Origin: Nocardia abscessus NBRC 100374
GTDB taxonomy: Bacteria; Actinomycetota; Actinomycetes; Mycobacteriales; Mycobacteriaceae
Reading direction: 5' to 3'
Length of the DNA stretch: 64,000 bases
Assembly: GCF_000308455.1 (NCBI RefSeq)
Contig: NZ_BAFP01000006.1
Span: forward strand, 1 to 64,000
This document shows positions 35,299-44,744 of this stretch, piece by piece; position 1 is the first letter of the stretch, and every line of letters starts with the position of its first letter. Under the pieces are notes generated by a model. The model made no database searches and was not told the origin of the DNA. It was given only the letters and a program-made list of their open reading frames with translations. The position numbers and the translations under genes are program-made.

Positions 35299-38200
35299 AT
35301 GAATCCACAGACGCGTTCGGGCCGGGTGCGTCCCGAATCCCCTGCGGCCGAATCGCATACGCAGCGCCTGACGCCGATCGCCATCGCCGACGAACTCGAG
35401 GCGATGGGTCTGTCGGGTGCGGTGGAGATCGGCCGAGGCGGGTTCGGGGTGGTGTACCGCTGCATCCAGACCGCATTGGACCGGGTGGTCGCGGTAAAGG
35501 TGCTCTCGTCGGAGATCGACCCGGAGAGCCGGGAACGGTTCCTGCGCGAGGAACAAGCCATGGGCAGGCTGTCCGGCCATCCGAACATCGTCGACATCCT
35601 GCAGGTGGACGTGACGGCGACCGGGATGCCCCTCATCGTCATGCCGTTCTGCACCCATGGGTCGCTGGAAAAGCTGATCCGTGATCAAGGCCCGTTGACT
35701 TGGGCGGACTCGCTGCGAGCCGGTGTCAAGCTGGCGGGCGCGATCGAGAGCGCGCACCGCGCCCGGATCCTGCACCGGGACGTGAAACCGGCCAATGTCC
35801 TGCTCAGCGGCTATGGCGAGCCGCAGCTGACCGATTTCGGCATCGCCCGCATCCCGGGCGGGTTCCAAACCTCCAGCAGCTTGATCACCGGGTCGCCCGC
35901 GTTCACCGCGCCGGAGGTGCTCAAAGGAGACGAGCCGACCATCCGCTCCGACGTCTACGGCCTCGGTTCGACGCTGTTCGCCTTGCTGACCGGGCACGCG
36001 GCCTTCGAGCGGCAAGCGGGCGAGCGGGTGGTCGCGCAGTTCCTGCGGATCACCACGCAGCCGGTACCGGACCTGCGCGAACAGGACATTCCGCCGGATG
36101 TGGCGACCGTCATCGAACACGCCATGTCGCCGAGCCCGCGAGACCGCCCGGCCAGCGCCTACGAGTTCGGCGAGATGCTGCGCGCGGTGCAGCGCGGTCA
36201 CGATCAGTTGCCGGACGAGATGGCGCTGCTGGACACCACGCTCGAGGCCGAAGCGACGACTCCGACCGCCGTCGGCGAGCCGACCGCCGCGTGGACCGGC
36301 TCCCGTGCCGCCGTCACCTCGCGGCGCAGCTGGCCGTTGACGCTGCGGCCCGCCGTCTCGCAGCATCCGTCGACGTTGCCGCCGACGGCCGTGACCAAAT
36401 TCCGTCCACCCACGCCCACCCGGGAGCCGATACCACGGCCGCGTCTGCTGGACATCCTGCGTGGGGGTGGTCGGCGCAGGCTGGCGGTGATCCATGCCCC
36501 GGCTGGGTTCGGCAAGAGCACGCTCGCCGCGCAGTGGCGCGCCGCGATCGCCGAAGACGACGCCGCAATCGCCTGGATCGGTGTCGACCGCGACGACGAC
36601 AACGAGATCTGGTTCCTGGCCCACCTGATCCAGGCGATCCGCCGGGTGCATCCGGACGTCGGCGACGGGCTGGGCCAGGTGCTGGAGGAACGGCCCGCCG
36701 ACGCCGCCGCGTTCGTGATTCCCACGCTCATCGACGAGATCCACGCCGCGGGCAAGACGGTCGTGGTGATCGTCGAGGACTGGCATCGGATCACCGACGC
36801 GGGCGCGCATCGCGCGATGGAAGCCCTGCTGGACAACGGCTGCCACCATCTGCGATTCGTCGTGACCAGCCGGGAGCAGTCCGGCCTGCCGACGAGCCGG
36901 ATGCGCGTGCACGACGAACTGGTGGAGATCGGCTCGGCCGCGCTGCGCCTGACCGAGACGGAAACCCGGCAGATCCTGGTGGATCGCAACGGATTCGACC
37001 TCACCCCCGAGCAGGTGACCGAGATCCACACCGCCACCGACGGCTGGCCCGCCGCCATCCAGCTGGTCGGCCTGTCGCTGCGCGGCAACGCCGATCCCGC
37101 CCAGCTGATCGCCACGCTCTCGGAGGGCAACCATGGCATCCGCGAGTACCTCGCCGAGAACGTGCTGGACACCCTGGAACCGAGGATGCTCGAGTTCCTG
37201 ATGTCGATCGCGGTGACCGAGCGGGTGTGCGGCTCGCTCGCCGCGGCGCTGTCGGAGGAGCCGGAGGCCGAACAGTTGCTCGAGCAGGCCGAGCAACGCG
37301 AGCTGTTCCTGCGGCGCATCGAGCACGATCCGGAGTGGTTCCGGATGCAGCCGCTGTTCGCCGAGCATCTGCGGACCCGGCTCGAACGCGTCCACCCGGG
37401 AAAGCTGAAGTCGCTGCACCGCAAGGCTTCTCGCTGGTATGCCGAGCATCAGCTGCTGCGCAAGTCGGTCGACCACGCGCTGGCCGCGACCGACCTGAAG
37501 ATGGCGCTGGACCTGCTCGAGAGCGGCGGGATGGATCTGATCGACGGTTCCCGGCTCGCCACCCTGCTGGGCAGCGTGTCGAAATTGCCGATGCAGCAGG
37601 TGGCCTCGCGCTCGAAGCTGTTGATGGCGGTGGCCAGGGCGAACGTCAACCTGCAGCAGTCCGGCGCGGCGCGCAACGCGCTGGGCAGACTGTCCAACAT
37701 CCTGGCCCGCGGCTCCTCCGGCGACGCCGACGTGCGCGTGCAGCGCTGCCAGGCGGCGGTGCTCGCCGCTTCCGACCAGATCGCGCGGGACCATACCGAG
37801 GGCGCGTGCGCTCGGGTGGCCGACTGCCTGCAGCAGCCGGACGACCTACCCGCGTGGACGGTCTCGACCGCGGCGAACCTGACCAGCTTCGTGCGCCTGT
37901 GCGAGTTCGACTTCGAGGGCGCGAGGAAGATGCAGGACTGGGCCGAGGAGTACCACGAGCGCTCCAAGGACCCGCTCGGCATGGTCTTCGGCCGCTGTGG
38001 CCGAGGCGCGGCCGCCTATGAGCAGCTCGACGTCGCCGCCGCCACCCGTAGCTTCCAGCAGGCGTGGGAGTCCGCGCGCGAGCGCTCCGGCCCGCGCTCG
38101 CACGCGGTGCGCGTGGCCGCCGCGCTGCTCGGCGAAATGAACTACCGCCGAGGAGATCTGGATACCGCCGACCGGCTGCTGGACGAGAGTCACGAGCTGG

Positions 38201-38871
38201 TCACCCGGATCGGCCCGGTCGACTTCCTGATCTCCACCTTCGTCGTCGGCGCTCGGGTCAAGGCGGTCCGTGGCGACCTGTACACCGCCGCCACCCGGCT
38301 GGAGGAGGGCGCGCGCATCGCCGCCGACAACCGGCTGACCCGGCTGGCCGCGCACATCAGGGCCGAACGGCTGCGCCTCGGTATGCCGCCGGAGGCCGCG
38401 GATCGCCGGTACATCGATCCCAGCGAGTCCACACCGCTCCAGGCCGGGCATCGGCTGACCGGCGCCGCCCTGCTCACCGCCGAAGCCGAGGAACTCGCCG
38501 CGATCCGCGCGCTGCTCGGCGAACACCGGCTCGGCTCCGACGACCGGGCGGTGCGCCGCGCCCGCGCGCTGCACGACCACACCCGCGAAAAGCACCGCCC
38601 GCGCGCGCAGTTGGACGCCGCGCTGCTGCTGGCGGAATGCTTGGCCGCGGCGGGCTGGGTCGGCGAGGCGACCAACCTGCTGCTGCCCTCCCTCGCGACC
38701 TGCGCCGACCTCGGCTGGACCAGGCCGCTGCTGGACGCGGGCCCCGGCGTGGTCGGCATCCTGCGCGTGCTGCGCGCCGATCTGCCCGCTCCGCTACAGG
38801 TCGGCGACACCGAACTGCCCGCCCGGTTCCTGGACGAGCTCCTGGACGGGGCGGGCAGTCAGGTCTTCTGA
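35299..38871 (+). CDS. pknK: PknK-type serine/threonine protein kinase with STAND ATPase domain
   Basis: A 1190-residue protein with an N-terminal Hanks-type kinase: glycine loop EIGRGGFGVVYRC, Lys67 in VAVKVLS, HRDVKPANVLL (Asp161), DFGIAR, and SPAFTAPEVLKG. The LuxR/MalT-type STAND ATPase follows from about residue 375, with Walker A APAGFGKSTLAAQW and Walker B TVVVIVEDWHRI. The C-terminal 600 residues are TPR-like helical repeats. The layout matches M. tuberculosis PknK (Rv3080c, 1110 residues), a soluble kinase affecting growth-phase and stress transcription. No C-terminal LuxR helix-turn-helix is visible, so it probably acts through phosphorylation or partners. It converges on the fatty-acid methyltransferase gene. 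Confidence 0.88.
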   Translation: MNPQTRSGRVRPESPAAESHTQRLTPIAIADELEAMGLSGAVEIGRGGFGVVYRCIQTALDRVVAVKVLSSEIDPESRERFLREEQAMGRLSGHPNIVDILQVDVTATGMPLIVMPFCTHGSLEKLIRDQGPLTWADSLRAGVKLAGAIESAHRARILHRDVKPANVLLSGYGEPQLTDFGIARIPGGFQTSSSLITGSPAFTAPEVLKGDEPTIRSDVYGLGSTLFALLTGHAAFERQAGERVVAQFLRITTQPVPDLREQDIPPDVATVIEHAMSPSPRDRPASAYEFGEMLRAVQRGHDQLPDEMALLDTTLEAEATTPTAVGEPTAAWTGSRAAVTSRRSWPLTLRPAVSQHPSTLPPTAVTKFRPPTPTREPIPRPRLLDILRGGGRRRLAVIHAPAGFGKSTLAAQWRAAIAEDDAAIAWIGVDRDDDNEIWFLAHLIQAIRRVHPDVGDGLGQVLEERPADAAAFVIPTLIDEIHAAGKTVVVIVEDWHRITDAGAHRAMEALLDNGCHHLRFVVTSREQSGLPTSRMRVHDELVEIGSAALRLTETETRQILVDRNGFDLTPEQVTEIHTATDGWPAAIQLVGLSLRGNADPAQLIATLSEGNHGIREYLAENVLDTLEPRMLEFLMSIAVTERVCGSLAAALSEEPEAEQLLEQAEQRELFLRRIEHDPEWFRMQPLFAEHLRTRLERVHPGKLKSLHRKASRWYAEHQLLRKSVDHALAATDLKMALDLLESGGMDLIDGSRLATLLGSVSKLPMQQVASRSKLLMAVARANVNLQQSGAARNALGRLSNILARGSSGDADVRVQRCQAAVLAASDQIARDHTEGACARVADCLQQPDDLPAWTVSTAANLTSFVRLCEFDFEGARKMQDWAEEYHERSKDPLGMVFGRCGRGAAAYEQLDVAAATRSFQQAWESARERSGPRSHAVRVAAALLGEMNYRRGDLDTADRLLDESHELVTRIGPVDFLISTFVVGARVKAVRGDLYTAATRLEEGARIAADNRLTRLAAHIRAERLRLGMPPEAADRRYIDPSESTPLQAGHRLTGAALLTAEAEELAAIRALLGEHRLGSDDRAVRRARALHDHTREKHRPRAQLDAALLLAECLAAAGWVGEATNLLLPSLATCADLGWTRPLLDAGPGVVGILRVLRADLPAPLQVGDTELPARFLDELLDGAGSQVF

Positions 38872-38879
38872 AGGAGGGG

Positions 38880-40196
38880 CTACGGCTGCCACCACGGCCG
38901 CAACGGCACGGTCCAGTCGCCGTCGGCAGGCAGTTTGACGCCGAGTACCTGGTGCAGCTGAACCACGTTGCGCTGGAAGCCGAGGCGGCACCCCGCCATG
39001 TACAGGCCCCACACCTTCGCGGTGCCCTCGCCGACTTCCGCGACGCAGGCGTCCCAGTTGGCGACCAGGTTCTTGCACCATTCGTGCAGCGTCAGGGCGT
39101 AGTGCTCGCGCAGGTTCTCCTCGTGCAGCACCTCGAGCCCGATGTTCTGGATCTCGGAGATGATCCGGCCGGAACCGATCAGCTCGCCGTCCGGGAACAC
39201 GTAGCGGTCGATGAAATCGCCCGCCTTGGTGGTGCGGGTGTTGTCCGGGCGGGTGATGCAGTGGTTCAGGAACAGGCCGCCGTCGCGCAGCTTGCCCTTG
39301 ATGAAGTCGAAATAGAACGGGTAGTTGTGCACCCCGATGTGCTCGGTGAGCCCGATCGAGGACACCGCGTCGAACTCGCCCTCGGGGACGTCGCGGTAGT
39401 CGGAATGGCGCACCTCGGCCAGATCGGCGAGGCCTTCCTCGGCGATCTTCGTCCGCGCCCAGTCCGCCTGCTCGGCCGAGAGCGTCGCGCCGATCACCTT
39501 GACGCCGCGCTTGGCCGCATAGCGCACCATGCCGCCCCATCCGCAGCCGATATCGAGCAGCCGGTCGCCTTCTTTCAGCCGCAGTTTCTCGAACACCAGG
39601 CGGTACTTGTTCTCCTGCGCCTGCTCCAGCGACCAGCTCTCGTCGCCGTAGGTCGCGCAGGTGTAGGTCATCGACGGGCCGAGGACGTACTCGTAGAAAG
39701 TGTTCGAGACGTCGTAGTGATGATGGATGGCCTCGGCGTCGCGGGTCTTGGAGTGGCGCAGGCCCTCGAAGGCGATGCGCCGCCAGCGCGGCAGGGTCTC
39801 CTGCGGCGGCGGTGCGACCGGCTTGAGCCGCTCCCAGCCGAGCGAGCGTGCGATGGTCACCAGGGCCAGCGCGGACGGACGGCGGAACTTCAGCCCGTCC
39901 ATCGCCTTCAGGATTTCGTACGGATCGCCCGGGTGCACGCCGGTGGTGGCCAAGTCGCCTGCGATGTAGGCGCGGGCCATGCCCAGGTCGCCGGGGGCGG
40001 TCGCGAGATAGTTGATGCCGCGCGGCGTCCGGATCTCCAGCGCGAACTCCGAGTCCTCCGGCCCGGTCGCGCTGCCGTCGTAGGCCGTCAACCGGATCGG
40101 AACTTCGCCCTCGACGAGGGTCTCGAAGATCTCGGCAATGCTGAGCCTGGTCCCGAGATCGGCGAAGACGTCGGAGCGGTCCTTGAATGTCGTCAT
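38880..40196 (-). CDS. Cyclopropane-fatty-acid-synthase-like SAM methyltransferase (TmsB/BfaB-like)
   Basis: A 438-residue CFA synthase family enzyme; SAM motif I is LLDIGCGWGGMVRYAAKRGV. Other family segments: AIHHHYDVSNTFYEYVLGPS (acyl-chain site), MTYTCATYGDESWSLEQAQE and DRYVFPDGELIGSGRI. Such enzymes add a methyl group across a double bond of a phospholipid acyl chain, giving a cyclopropane or a methylene branch. Its ATG overlaps the stop of the FAD oxidoreductase (ATGA), a pairing seen for TmsB-TmsA and Rv0447c-Rv0449c, which make 10-methylstearic (tuberculostearic) acid. The homologue by position is M. tuberculosis Rv3720. The 10-methyl product is inferred from the pairing. Confidence 0.88.
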   Translation of the reverse strand: MTTFKDRSDVFADLGTRLSIAEIFETLVEGEVPIRLTAYDGSATGPEDSEFALEIRTPRGINYLATAPGDLGMARAYIAGDLATTGVHPGDPYEILKAMDGLKFRRPSALALVTIARSLGWERLKPVAPPPQETLPRWRRIAFEGLRHSKTRDAEAIHHHYDVSNTFYEYVLGPSMTYTCATYGDESWSLEQAQENKYRLVFEKLRLKEGDRLLDIGCGWGGMVRYAAKRGVKVIGATLSAEQADWARTKIAEEGLADLAEVRHSDYRDVPEGEFDAVSSIGLTEHIGVHNYPFYFDFIKGKLRDGGLFLNHCITRPDNTRTTKAGDFIDRYVFPDGELIGSGRIISEIQNIGLEVLHEENLREHYALTLHEWCKNLVANWDACVAEVGEGTAKVWGLYMAGCRLGFQRNVVQLHQVLGVKLPADGDWTVPLRPWWQP

Positions 40197-41641
40197 TTAC
40201 GTTGCACCGCCTTCGAATACAAATCCAGCAGGCGCTGGTTCGGGTCGTAGCGTTTCTTCAGTTCGGTGTAGGTGTTTCCGCCGTAGAGCGCCGCGAACTC
40301 ATCTTTGCCGTAGTAGGAATCCGAGTACAGCGACTTATGACCGTCGAAGTCGGTCACCGTGTGTTCGATGGCGCGGTTGGCCGCGCCTTCTTGCTGCCCG
40401 GGCACGGTGGGCACGGCCGACCAGAATCCGACATTGACGTAGGTTCGGTCCGGCTCCAGGGGATACAGCGGCCAGGGGCGTCCGCCCGGCCGGTCCGCCT
40501 CGCCGGTGTCGCGCAAACGCAGCGGGCACAGCCAGATCGGCTCGATCGGGATCTCGCGCAGAAACCATTCCACGAAGTCGGCGGTGCGATCCACCGGTAC
40601 CTCGATGTCCTGCACGACCCGCTCCCGTGGCGGATTGCCCTCGCGGGCCTCCAGTTTGTCGCCGATGCCGTATTTGCGGTCCAGCGCTACGAGTTTCCAA
40701 TAGAAACTGCTGCGCCGGTAGCGTTTCGGCCAGAACCGGCGGATCTTCGGGTTCTGCGTGCCGAACGCGCGGGAGCACCAGAACCAGTCGGTGTCCCAGC
40801 GCCACAGGTAGTCGTGAATGGTCAGGCGGTCGCGTCGGGGCTCGGCGCCGTCGTGCTGGATGGACCGGTAGTAGATGTCCATCCCGGTGTAGTCGCTGAC
40901 CGGGCCCGGCTCGTCGGTCCGGCGGCCCAGCGTCAGGTAGCTCTCGTCGGCGGAGAACACGACGCCGTCGAGGTAGTCGACTCGCTCGTCCGCGTAGGTC
41001 CGGTCCGTGACGATCGCGGCGAGGGCCGACTCCAGCTCCCGTAGATCGTGAAACCGCACGTGCCGCAGGGCGACGTACGGCTGCACCTCCTCCAGCTCGA
41101 TCTTCAGCCGGACGGTGTAGCCCAGCGTGCCGTAGGAGTTCGGGAAACCGCGGAACAGATCGGCGTACTCGTTGTCCGGCGTCACCGTGAGGATCTCGCC
41201 CGCGCCGGTCAGCACGTCCATTTCCAGCACGGACTCGTGCGGTAGGCCGCTGCGGAACGAGGTGGACTCGATGCCGAGACCGGTGACCGCGCCGCCGAGG
41301 GTGATCGTCTTGAGCTGCGGAACGACCAGTGGCGCCAGCCCGTACGGGAGGGTGGCGGCCACCAGTTCCTCGTAGGTGGTCATGCCCGCCACGTCGGCGG
41401 TCTTGGCGACCGGGTCCACCGCGATGACGCGGGTCAGTCCGGAGACGTCGAGACCGGGCGCGGTGTTCTCGGCCCTGGCGCGGAAAAGGTTCGAGGTCTT
41501 TTTCGCCAACCGGACGTTGGCGTGCTCGGGTATCGCGCGGTAACTCGCCAATAGGCGGTCCACGCCCGCTCGATGCGCGGCAAATCCTGATTCGCGTGCG
41601 GCCGGTGCGTGTCCGGCCTTCCCCAACAGACTCACTGCCAC
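40193..41641 (-). CDS. FAD-binding oxidoreductase (TmsA/BfaA-like, DHCR24-type)
   Basis: A 482-residue FAD-linked oxidase of the BBE/DHCR24 type. The FAD domain is seen as LDVSGLTRVIAVDPVAKTAD and LKTITLGGAVTGLGIESTSF, with a following GAGEILTVTPDNEYADLFRG segment. The C-terminal part ends YTELKKRYDPNQRLLDLYSK, the usual flavoprotein C-terminus. TmsA-type enzymes reduce the 10-methylene intermediate made by the partner methyltransferase to a 10-methyl group. It is translationally coupled to that gene. GTG start at 41641. It corresponds by synteny to M. tuberculosis Rv3719. The reducing role is an inference from the gene pair. Confidence 0.85.
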   Translation of the reverse strand: MAVSLLGKAGHAPAARESGFAAHRAGVDRLLASYRAIPEHANVRLAKKTSNLFRARAENTAPGLDVSGLTRVIAVDPVAKTADVAGMTTYEELVAATLPYGLAPLVVPQLKTITLGGAVTGLGIESTSFRSGLPHESVLEMDVLTGAGEILTVTPDNEYADLFRGFPNSYGTLGYTVRLKIELEEVQPYVALRHVRFHDLRELESALAAIVTDRTYADERVDYLDGVVFSADESYLTLGRRTDEPGPVSDYTGMDIYYRSIQHDGAEPRRDRLTIHDYLWRWDTDWFWCSRAFGTQNPKIRRFWPKRYRRSSFYWKLVALDRKYGIGDKLEAREGNPPRERVVQDIEVPVDRTADFVEWFLREIPIEPIWLCPLRLRDTGEADRPGGRPWPLYPLEPDRTYVNVGFWSAVPTVPGQQEGAANRAIEHTVTDFDGHKSLYSDSYYGKDEFAALYGGNTYTELKKRYDPNQRLLDLYSKAVQRK

Positions 41642-41842
41642 CCCTCGACGCTAGTACGGACGATACGGCTGGGCCACCGCGAGGGCACAGTGGCGGAGAA
41701 ATGTCACGCATATGTTGCGAAAAGGAATACCGAATTGTCCGGAGGCGTTTGCCACCCGGCGACGCCCTCCGCGTTTTCCCGCGGCATGGACAGGGCAGGA
41801 TGGACATCCGTCGAGACACCGCATCCGGACAAGGAGCTCATT

Positions 41843-42277
41843 GTGGGACAGGTCAGCGCCAGCAGTTCGATCGACGTGACGGCGGATCCGCAGCGCACAC
41901 TGGCGGCCATCGCCGACTACGACACCGTGCGTCCGCGCATTCTCACGTCGCATTACCGCGACTACAAGGTGGTCGAAGGGGGCAAGGGCGCGGGCACCGT
42001 CGCCGAGTGGACGTTGCAGGCGACCGAGAAGCGCTCGCGTAACGTGCACGCCGTCGTTTCGGTGTCGGATTCCATTGTCACCGAGCGCGACTCCAATTCG
42101 ACGCTGGTGAACACCTGGACCGTCACCCCGGAGGGTGCCGGCGCGCGGGTCACGCTGCGCACCACCTGGAAGGGCGCGGGCGGCGTCGCGGGCATCTTCG
42201 AGGGCATCTTCGCGCCGCTGGGCCTGAAGAAGATCCAGGCCGAGGTGCTCGCGAATCTGCAGCGCGAACTGGCCTGA
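41843..42277 (+). CDS. SRPBCC family protein (Rv3718c-like)
   Basis: A 144-residue helix-grip (START-like) protein, by position the homologue of M. tuberculosis Rv3718c. It shows the N-terminal strand VSASSSIDVTADPQRTLAAI, the helix region DTVRPRILTSHYRDYKVVEG, and a C-terminal helix LGLKKIQAEVLANLQREL. It probably binds a hydrophobic ligand; no catalytic residues can be assigned. AAGGAG lies 6 bases before GTG 41843, which decides the start over the longer open frame. It is divergent from the TmsA-like gene. Confidence 0.85.
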   Translation: MGQVSASSSIDVTADPQRTLAAIADYDTVRPRILTSHYRDYKVVEGGKGAGTVAEWTLQATEKRSRNVHAVVSVSDSIVTERDSNSTLVNTWTVTPEGAGARVTLRTTWKGAGGVAGIFEGIFAPLGLKKIQAEVLANLQRELA

Positions 42278-42283
42278 TCGCCG

Positions 42284-42322
42284 GACCGCGACGACGGTCC
42301 GGTGCGGGCCGTCGTCGCGGTC
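42284..42322. terminator. Bidirectional terminator, perfect 14-bp stem
   Basis: GACCGCGACGACGG (42284-42297) and CCGTCGTCGCGGTC (42309-42322) with an 11-base loop. It lies between the convergent SRPBCC and VOC genes. Confidence 0.75.
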
Positions 42323-42338
42323 GACTTTCGCCTGCGGT

Positions 42339-42689
42339 CTACTCGGCCGCGATGTCGAAGAGGTTCCCTTCCGGGTCGGCCAGCGTCGTCCACTTCGTGC
42401 CCCACTCGTCGAAGTCGCCGACGTGCTTCGCGCCGAGTTCGATCGCGCGTCCGACCTGCTCGTCCCGGTCGGATGCGTGTAGGTCCAAATGAATGACGTT
42501 CTTGCCCGCGTTCTTGTCGGGCACCCGGATGAACATCAACACCGGCGTGGCGCCCGCGGTCCGGCCGACGGTCGCGAACTCCGGGCTGGGGTCGGGATCG
42601 ACGGGAGTCTCCAGCAACCGCGACCAGAATTCGGCGATGGCGCCCGCATTCTCGCAATCAATGGTGACGTGGGCGATCGAGAGCGTCAT
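42339..42689 (-). CDS. VOC (glyoxalase/bleomycin-resistance fold) family protein
   Basis: A 116-residue vicinal-oxygen-chelate protein with one two-module fold. Metal-site positions typical of the fold are seen at the start (SIAHVTIDCENAGAIAEFWS), in VIHLDLHASDRDEQVGRA, and at the end (TLADPEGNLFDIA). Similar proteins include glyoxalase-like enzymes and antibiotic-binding proteins; the role here is unknown. GAGGAGAT precedes ATG 42689. It is downstream of the MerR gene with a 14-base gap, so it is probably under that regulator. Confidence 0.87.
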   Translation of the reverse strand: MTLSIAHVTIDCENAGAIAEFWSRLLETPVDPDPSPEFATVGRTAGATPVLMFIRVPDKNAGKNVIHLDLHASDRDEQVGRAIELGAKHVGDFDEWGTKWTTLADPEGNLFDIAAE

Positions 42690-42703
42690 GGATATCTCCT
42701 CGT

Positions 42704-43516
42704 TCACGGCTGGGCGATAGGCCAGCACACTTCGGTCCGGTAGGTGGCCGGATCGTCGGACTTGTCCGGACCCAGCAGGTACAGCTCGCGGATGGGCTCC
42801 GGCAGCGCGACGTCGTGTTCGGCGACATGACTGCCCAGCGCGCCGTAGGTGCGGTCGAAATCGTCGAACGGGCCGTCGTGCACGGTGACCGCGAAACGGC
42901 GGGCAGGTAGTTCGACGACGGAAAGCGCTGCGGGCAGGGCGATGCCGGGGTCGGCGACCGGGACGAACACGACCACCTCGCCCTCGTCCTCTTCGAAGAA
43001 GTCGGTGCCGTAGGTGGCCCCGCCGGTACCCGCGGGTGCGACGCCTGCCGCGTCGAGGGCTTCGTACAGCGACCGGAACGCCGTCGCGCACCACTCGCCG
43101 ATGTGCTCGCGCGCCACCACCGCACGGCGGGCCGCGGCCGGGAATGCCGGAACTACGCGATACTCCACGGTGATCGGGGCCGAAGGGGTCAGCAGCGAAC
43201 GCAACGACGCCACCACCGCGCGGGTACGGATCAGCTCCGCCTCCATGCGTTCCAGATGCGCGCGCAGCGCGGTGTCGCGGGCGCTGTCGTCCGGCGCGGT
43301 GAGCACGGCGCGGATCTCCTGGACCGGCATGTCCAATTCGCGCAGCCGCCGAATCAGCTGGGCCTGGGCCACCTGCGCCGTCGAGTACCGCCGATAGCCG
43401 GAACCCGCGTCGATATCGACCGGGGCGAGCAGGTCGATCTCGTGGTAGTAGCGCAGCGTCTTCACACTGAGGTGGCTCAGCCTGGAGAACTCCCCGATGG
43501 GGACGGTCGCTGTCAT
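42704..43516 (-). CDS. MerR family regulator with GyrI-like effector domain
   Basis: A 270-residue regulator. The N-terminal MerR domain has IGEFSRLSHLSVKTLRYYHE and GYRRYSTAQVAQAQLIRRLR, followed by the dimerisation helix. The C-terminal 150 residues resemble a GyrI-like/AraC effector-binding domain ([52 protein letters not shown]), as in BmrR-type drug-sensing regulators. ATG 43516 was chosen because a MerR-type operator ends 13 bases upstream, leaving no room for an earlier start; the transcript would be leaderless. It likely controls itself and the VOC gene. Confidence 0.88.
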   Translation of the reverse strand: MTATVPIGEFSRLSHLSVKTLRYYHEIDLLAPVDIDAGSGYRRYSTAQVAQAQLIRRLRELDMPVQEIRAVLTAPDDSARDTALRAHLERMEAELIRTRAVVASLRSLLTPSAPITVEYRVVPAFPAAARRAVVAREHIGEWCATAFRSLYEALDAAGVAPAGTGGATYGTDFFEEDEGEVVVFVPVADPGIALPAALSVVELPARRFAVTVHDGPFDDFDRTYGALGSHVAEHDVALPEPIRELYLLGPDKSDDPATYRTEVCWPIAQP

Positions 43517-43529
43517 GGCATCAGCCAAC

Positions 43530-43550
43530 ACCCTCCAGTGACGGGAGGGT
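43530..43550 (-). promoter_or_regulatory. MerR-type operator/promoter
   Basis: ACCCTCC (43530-43536) and GGAGGGT (43544-43550), spacer 7. On the minus strand a TTGACC -35 box overlaps the outer arm and TTGGCT stands 19 bases later as a weak -10, the long spacing typical of MerR-controlled promoters. Confidence 0.7.
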
Positions 43551-43566
43551 CAACGGCGTCCGATGT

Positions 43567-44211
43567 TCAGCCGAGCGCGAAGGTCAGCAGCAGGGTGGTC
43601 TGGAACGCGCCGCGCCACCACGAGTAGCCGAACCAGACACCGGGGGTGACCTCCCGGATCTCGTCGTAGACCGGCGGCGTCGGGGAGGGCGTGTAGTCGA
43701 GCGCCCAGGCCGGCCGCCCGTCGGTCAGGGCGGGCGACGCGTAGACGTCGGCGCGCCAGCCCTCGACGCCCGCGCCGGTGAGGCGGTTCATCAGGTATCC
43801 GCCGTCCGGGCCGGTGTAGAAGGTCTTGCCGATCCACAGCGGGGGAGCGACGGCCTGCATGACCGGCGGGCGAGTCACCCAACCCGCTTTCACGCCGGTC
43901 GGAACGGTGCCCAGCGGCGCGTCGCGGAAGATGGCGTCCTGCTGTTCGGCCGAGCAGCGGAAACGCAGCGAGTCGATGGTCGCGGCCTTGTCGTCCGGGT
44001 AGAGAACGCAGCCGCTCCCGTAATCGGCGACGGCCGGTGTGGTCTCGACATCGATGACCTCTTGCGCGTCGACCTCTTGCGCGCCGATCACCTCTGTCGC
44101 GTCGATGATCTCCGTGTCCGCGGACACCGGACCGGTGCCGAGAAACAGGCCCGGAACCCCGAGCGTGAGCACCAGCGTGCTCAGGAAACGTGCACGGACT
44201 GCGATCATCAT
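43567..44211 (-). CDS. Secreted protein of unknown function
   Basis: A 214-residue exported protein: signal peptide [20 protein letters not shown] with likely cleavage near VSA-D. A short acidic repeat follows ([17 protein letters not shown]), then a globular part with two cysteines ([10 protein letters not shown] and FRCSAEQQ) that may pair, and a Trp/Tyr-rich C-terminus. No family recognised. It stands alone between the MerR unit and the divergent ebfC-recR operon. Confidence 0.7.
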   Translation of the reverse strand: MMIAVRARFLSTLVLTLGVPGLFLGTGPVSADTEIIDATEVIGAQEVDAQEVIDVETTPAVADYGSGCVLYPDDKAATIDSLRFRCSAEQQDAIFRDAPLGTVPTGVKAGWVTRPPVMQAVAPPLWIGKTFYTGPDGGYLMNRLTGAGVEGWRADVYASPALTDGRPAWALDYTPSPTPPVYDEIREVTPGVWFGYSWWRGAFQTTLLLTFALG

Positions 44212-44398
44212 TGTCTCCAGATTTGCACACCGGTCTCGACCCGGTGTCGATGGTAAGGGGCTCTCGGTCGATCTCCATCGGAACTACCCAACCTGTTATC
44301 AGCCATGCGCCGCGCGCGCCGACCATCGGGCCGCGCCGAAAGCGCGGTGCGGCAGGACTAGGCTGGCCGATGACACCTTCTCCAGAGAGGACCCTCCC

Positions 44399-44731
44399 GT
44401 GCAGCCAGGTGGTCAGTTCGACATGCAACAGTTGCTCGCTCAGGCGCAGCAGATGCAGCAGGCGGTGATGGAAGCCCAGGCCGAGATCGCGGCGACCGAG
44501 GTGGACGGTGCCGCGGGTGGTGGGCTGGTCAAGGTCACCATCAAGGCGAGCGGTGAGGTGGTTTCGCTCACCATCGACCCGAAGGCCGTCGACCCCGACG
44601 ACGTCGAGACCCTGCAGGACCTGGTCATCGGCGCGGTGAACGACGCGATGGCCAACGCGCAGCGCATCGCCGCGGAGCGGCTCGGACCGCTGTCCGGTGG
44701 CCTCGGCGGCGGTTCGCTGCCCGGTTTCTGA
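44399..44731 (+). CDS. ebfC: YbaB/EbfC family nucleoid-associated protein
   Basis: A 110-residue YbaB/EbfC protein, a small homodimeric DNA-binding protein of the nucleoid. The helix-strand-helix core is [40 protein letters not shown] and [20 protein letters not shown]. It is followed 13 bases later by recR, the almost universal bacterial arrangement (M. tuberculosis Rv3716c-Rv3715c), suggesting a link to recombination or replication. GTG 44399 has GAGAGGA 8 bases upstream. Confidence 0.93.
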   Translation: MQPGGQFDMQQLLAQAQQMQQAVMEAQAEIAATEVDGAAGGGLVKVTIKASGEVVSLTIDPKAVDPDDVETLQDLVIGAVNDAMANAQRIAAERLGPLSGGLGGGSLPGF

Positions 44732-44744
44732 GCCGAGGTAGCAG

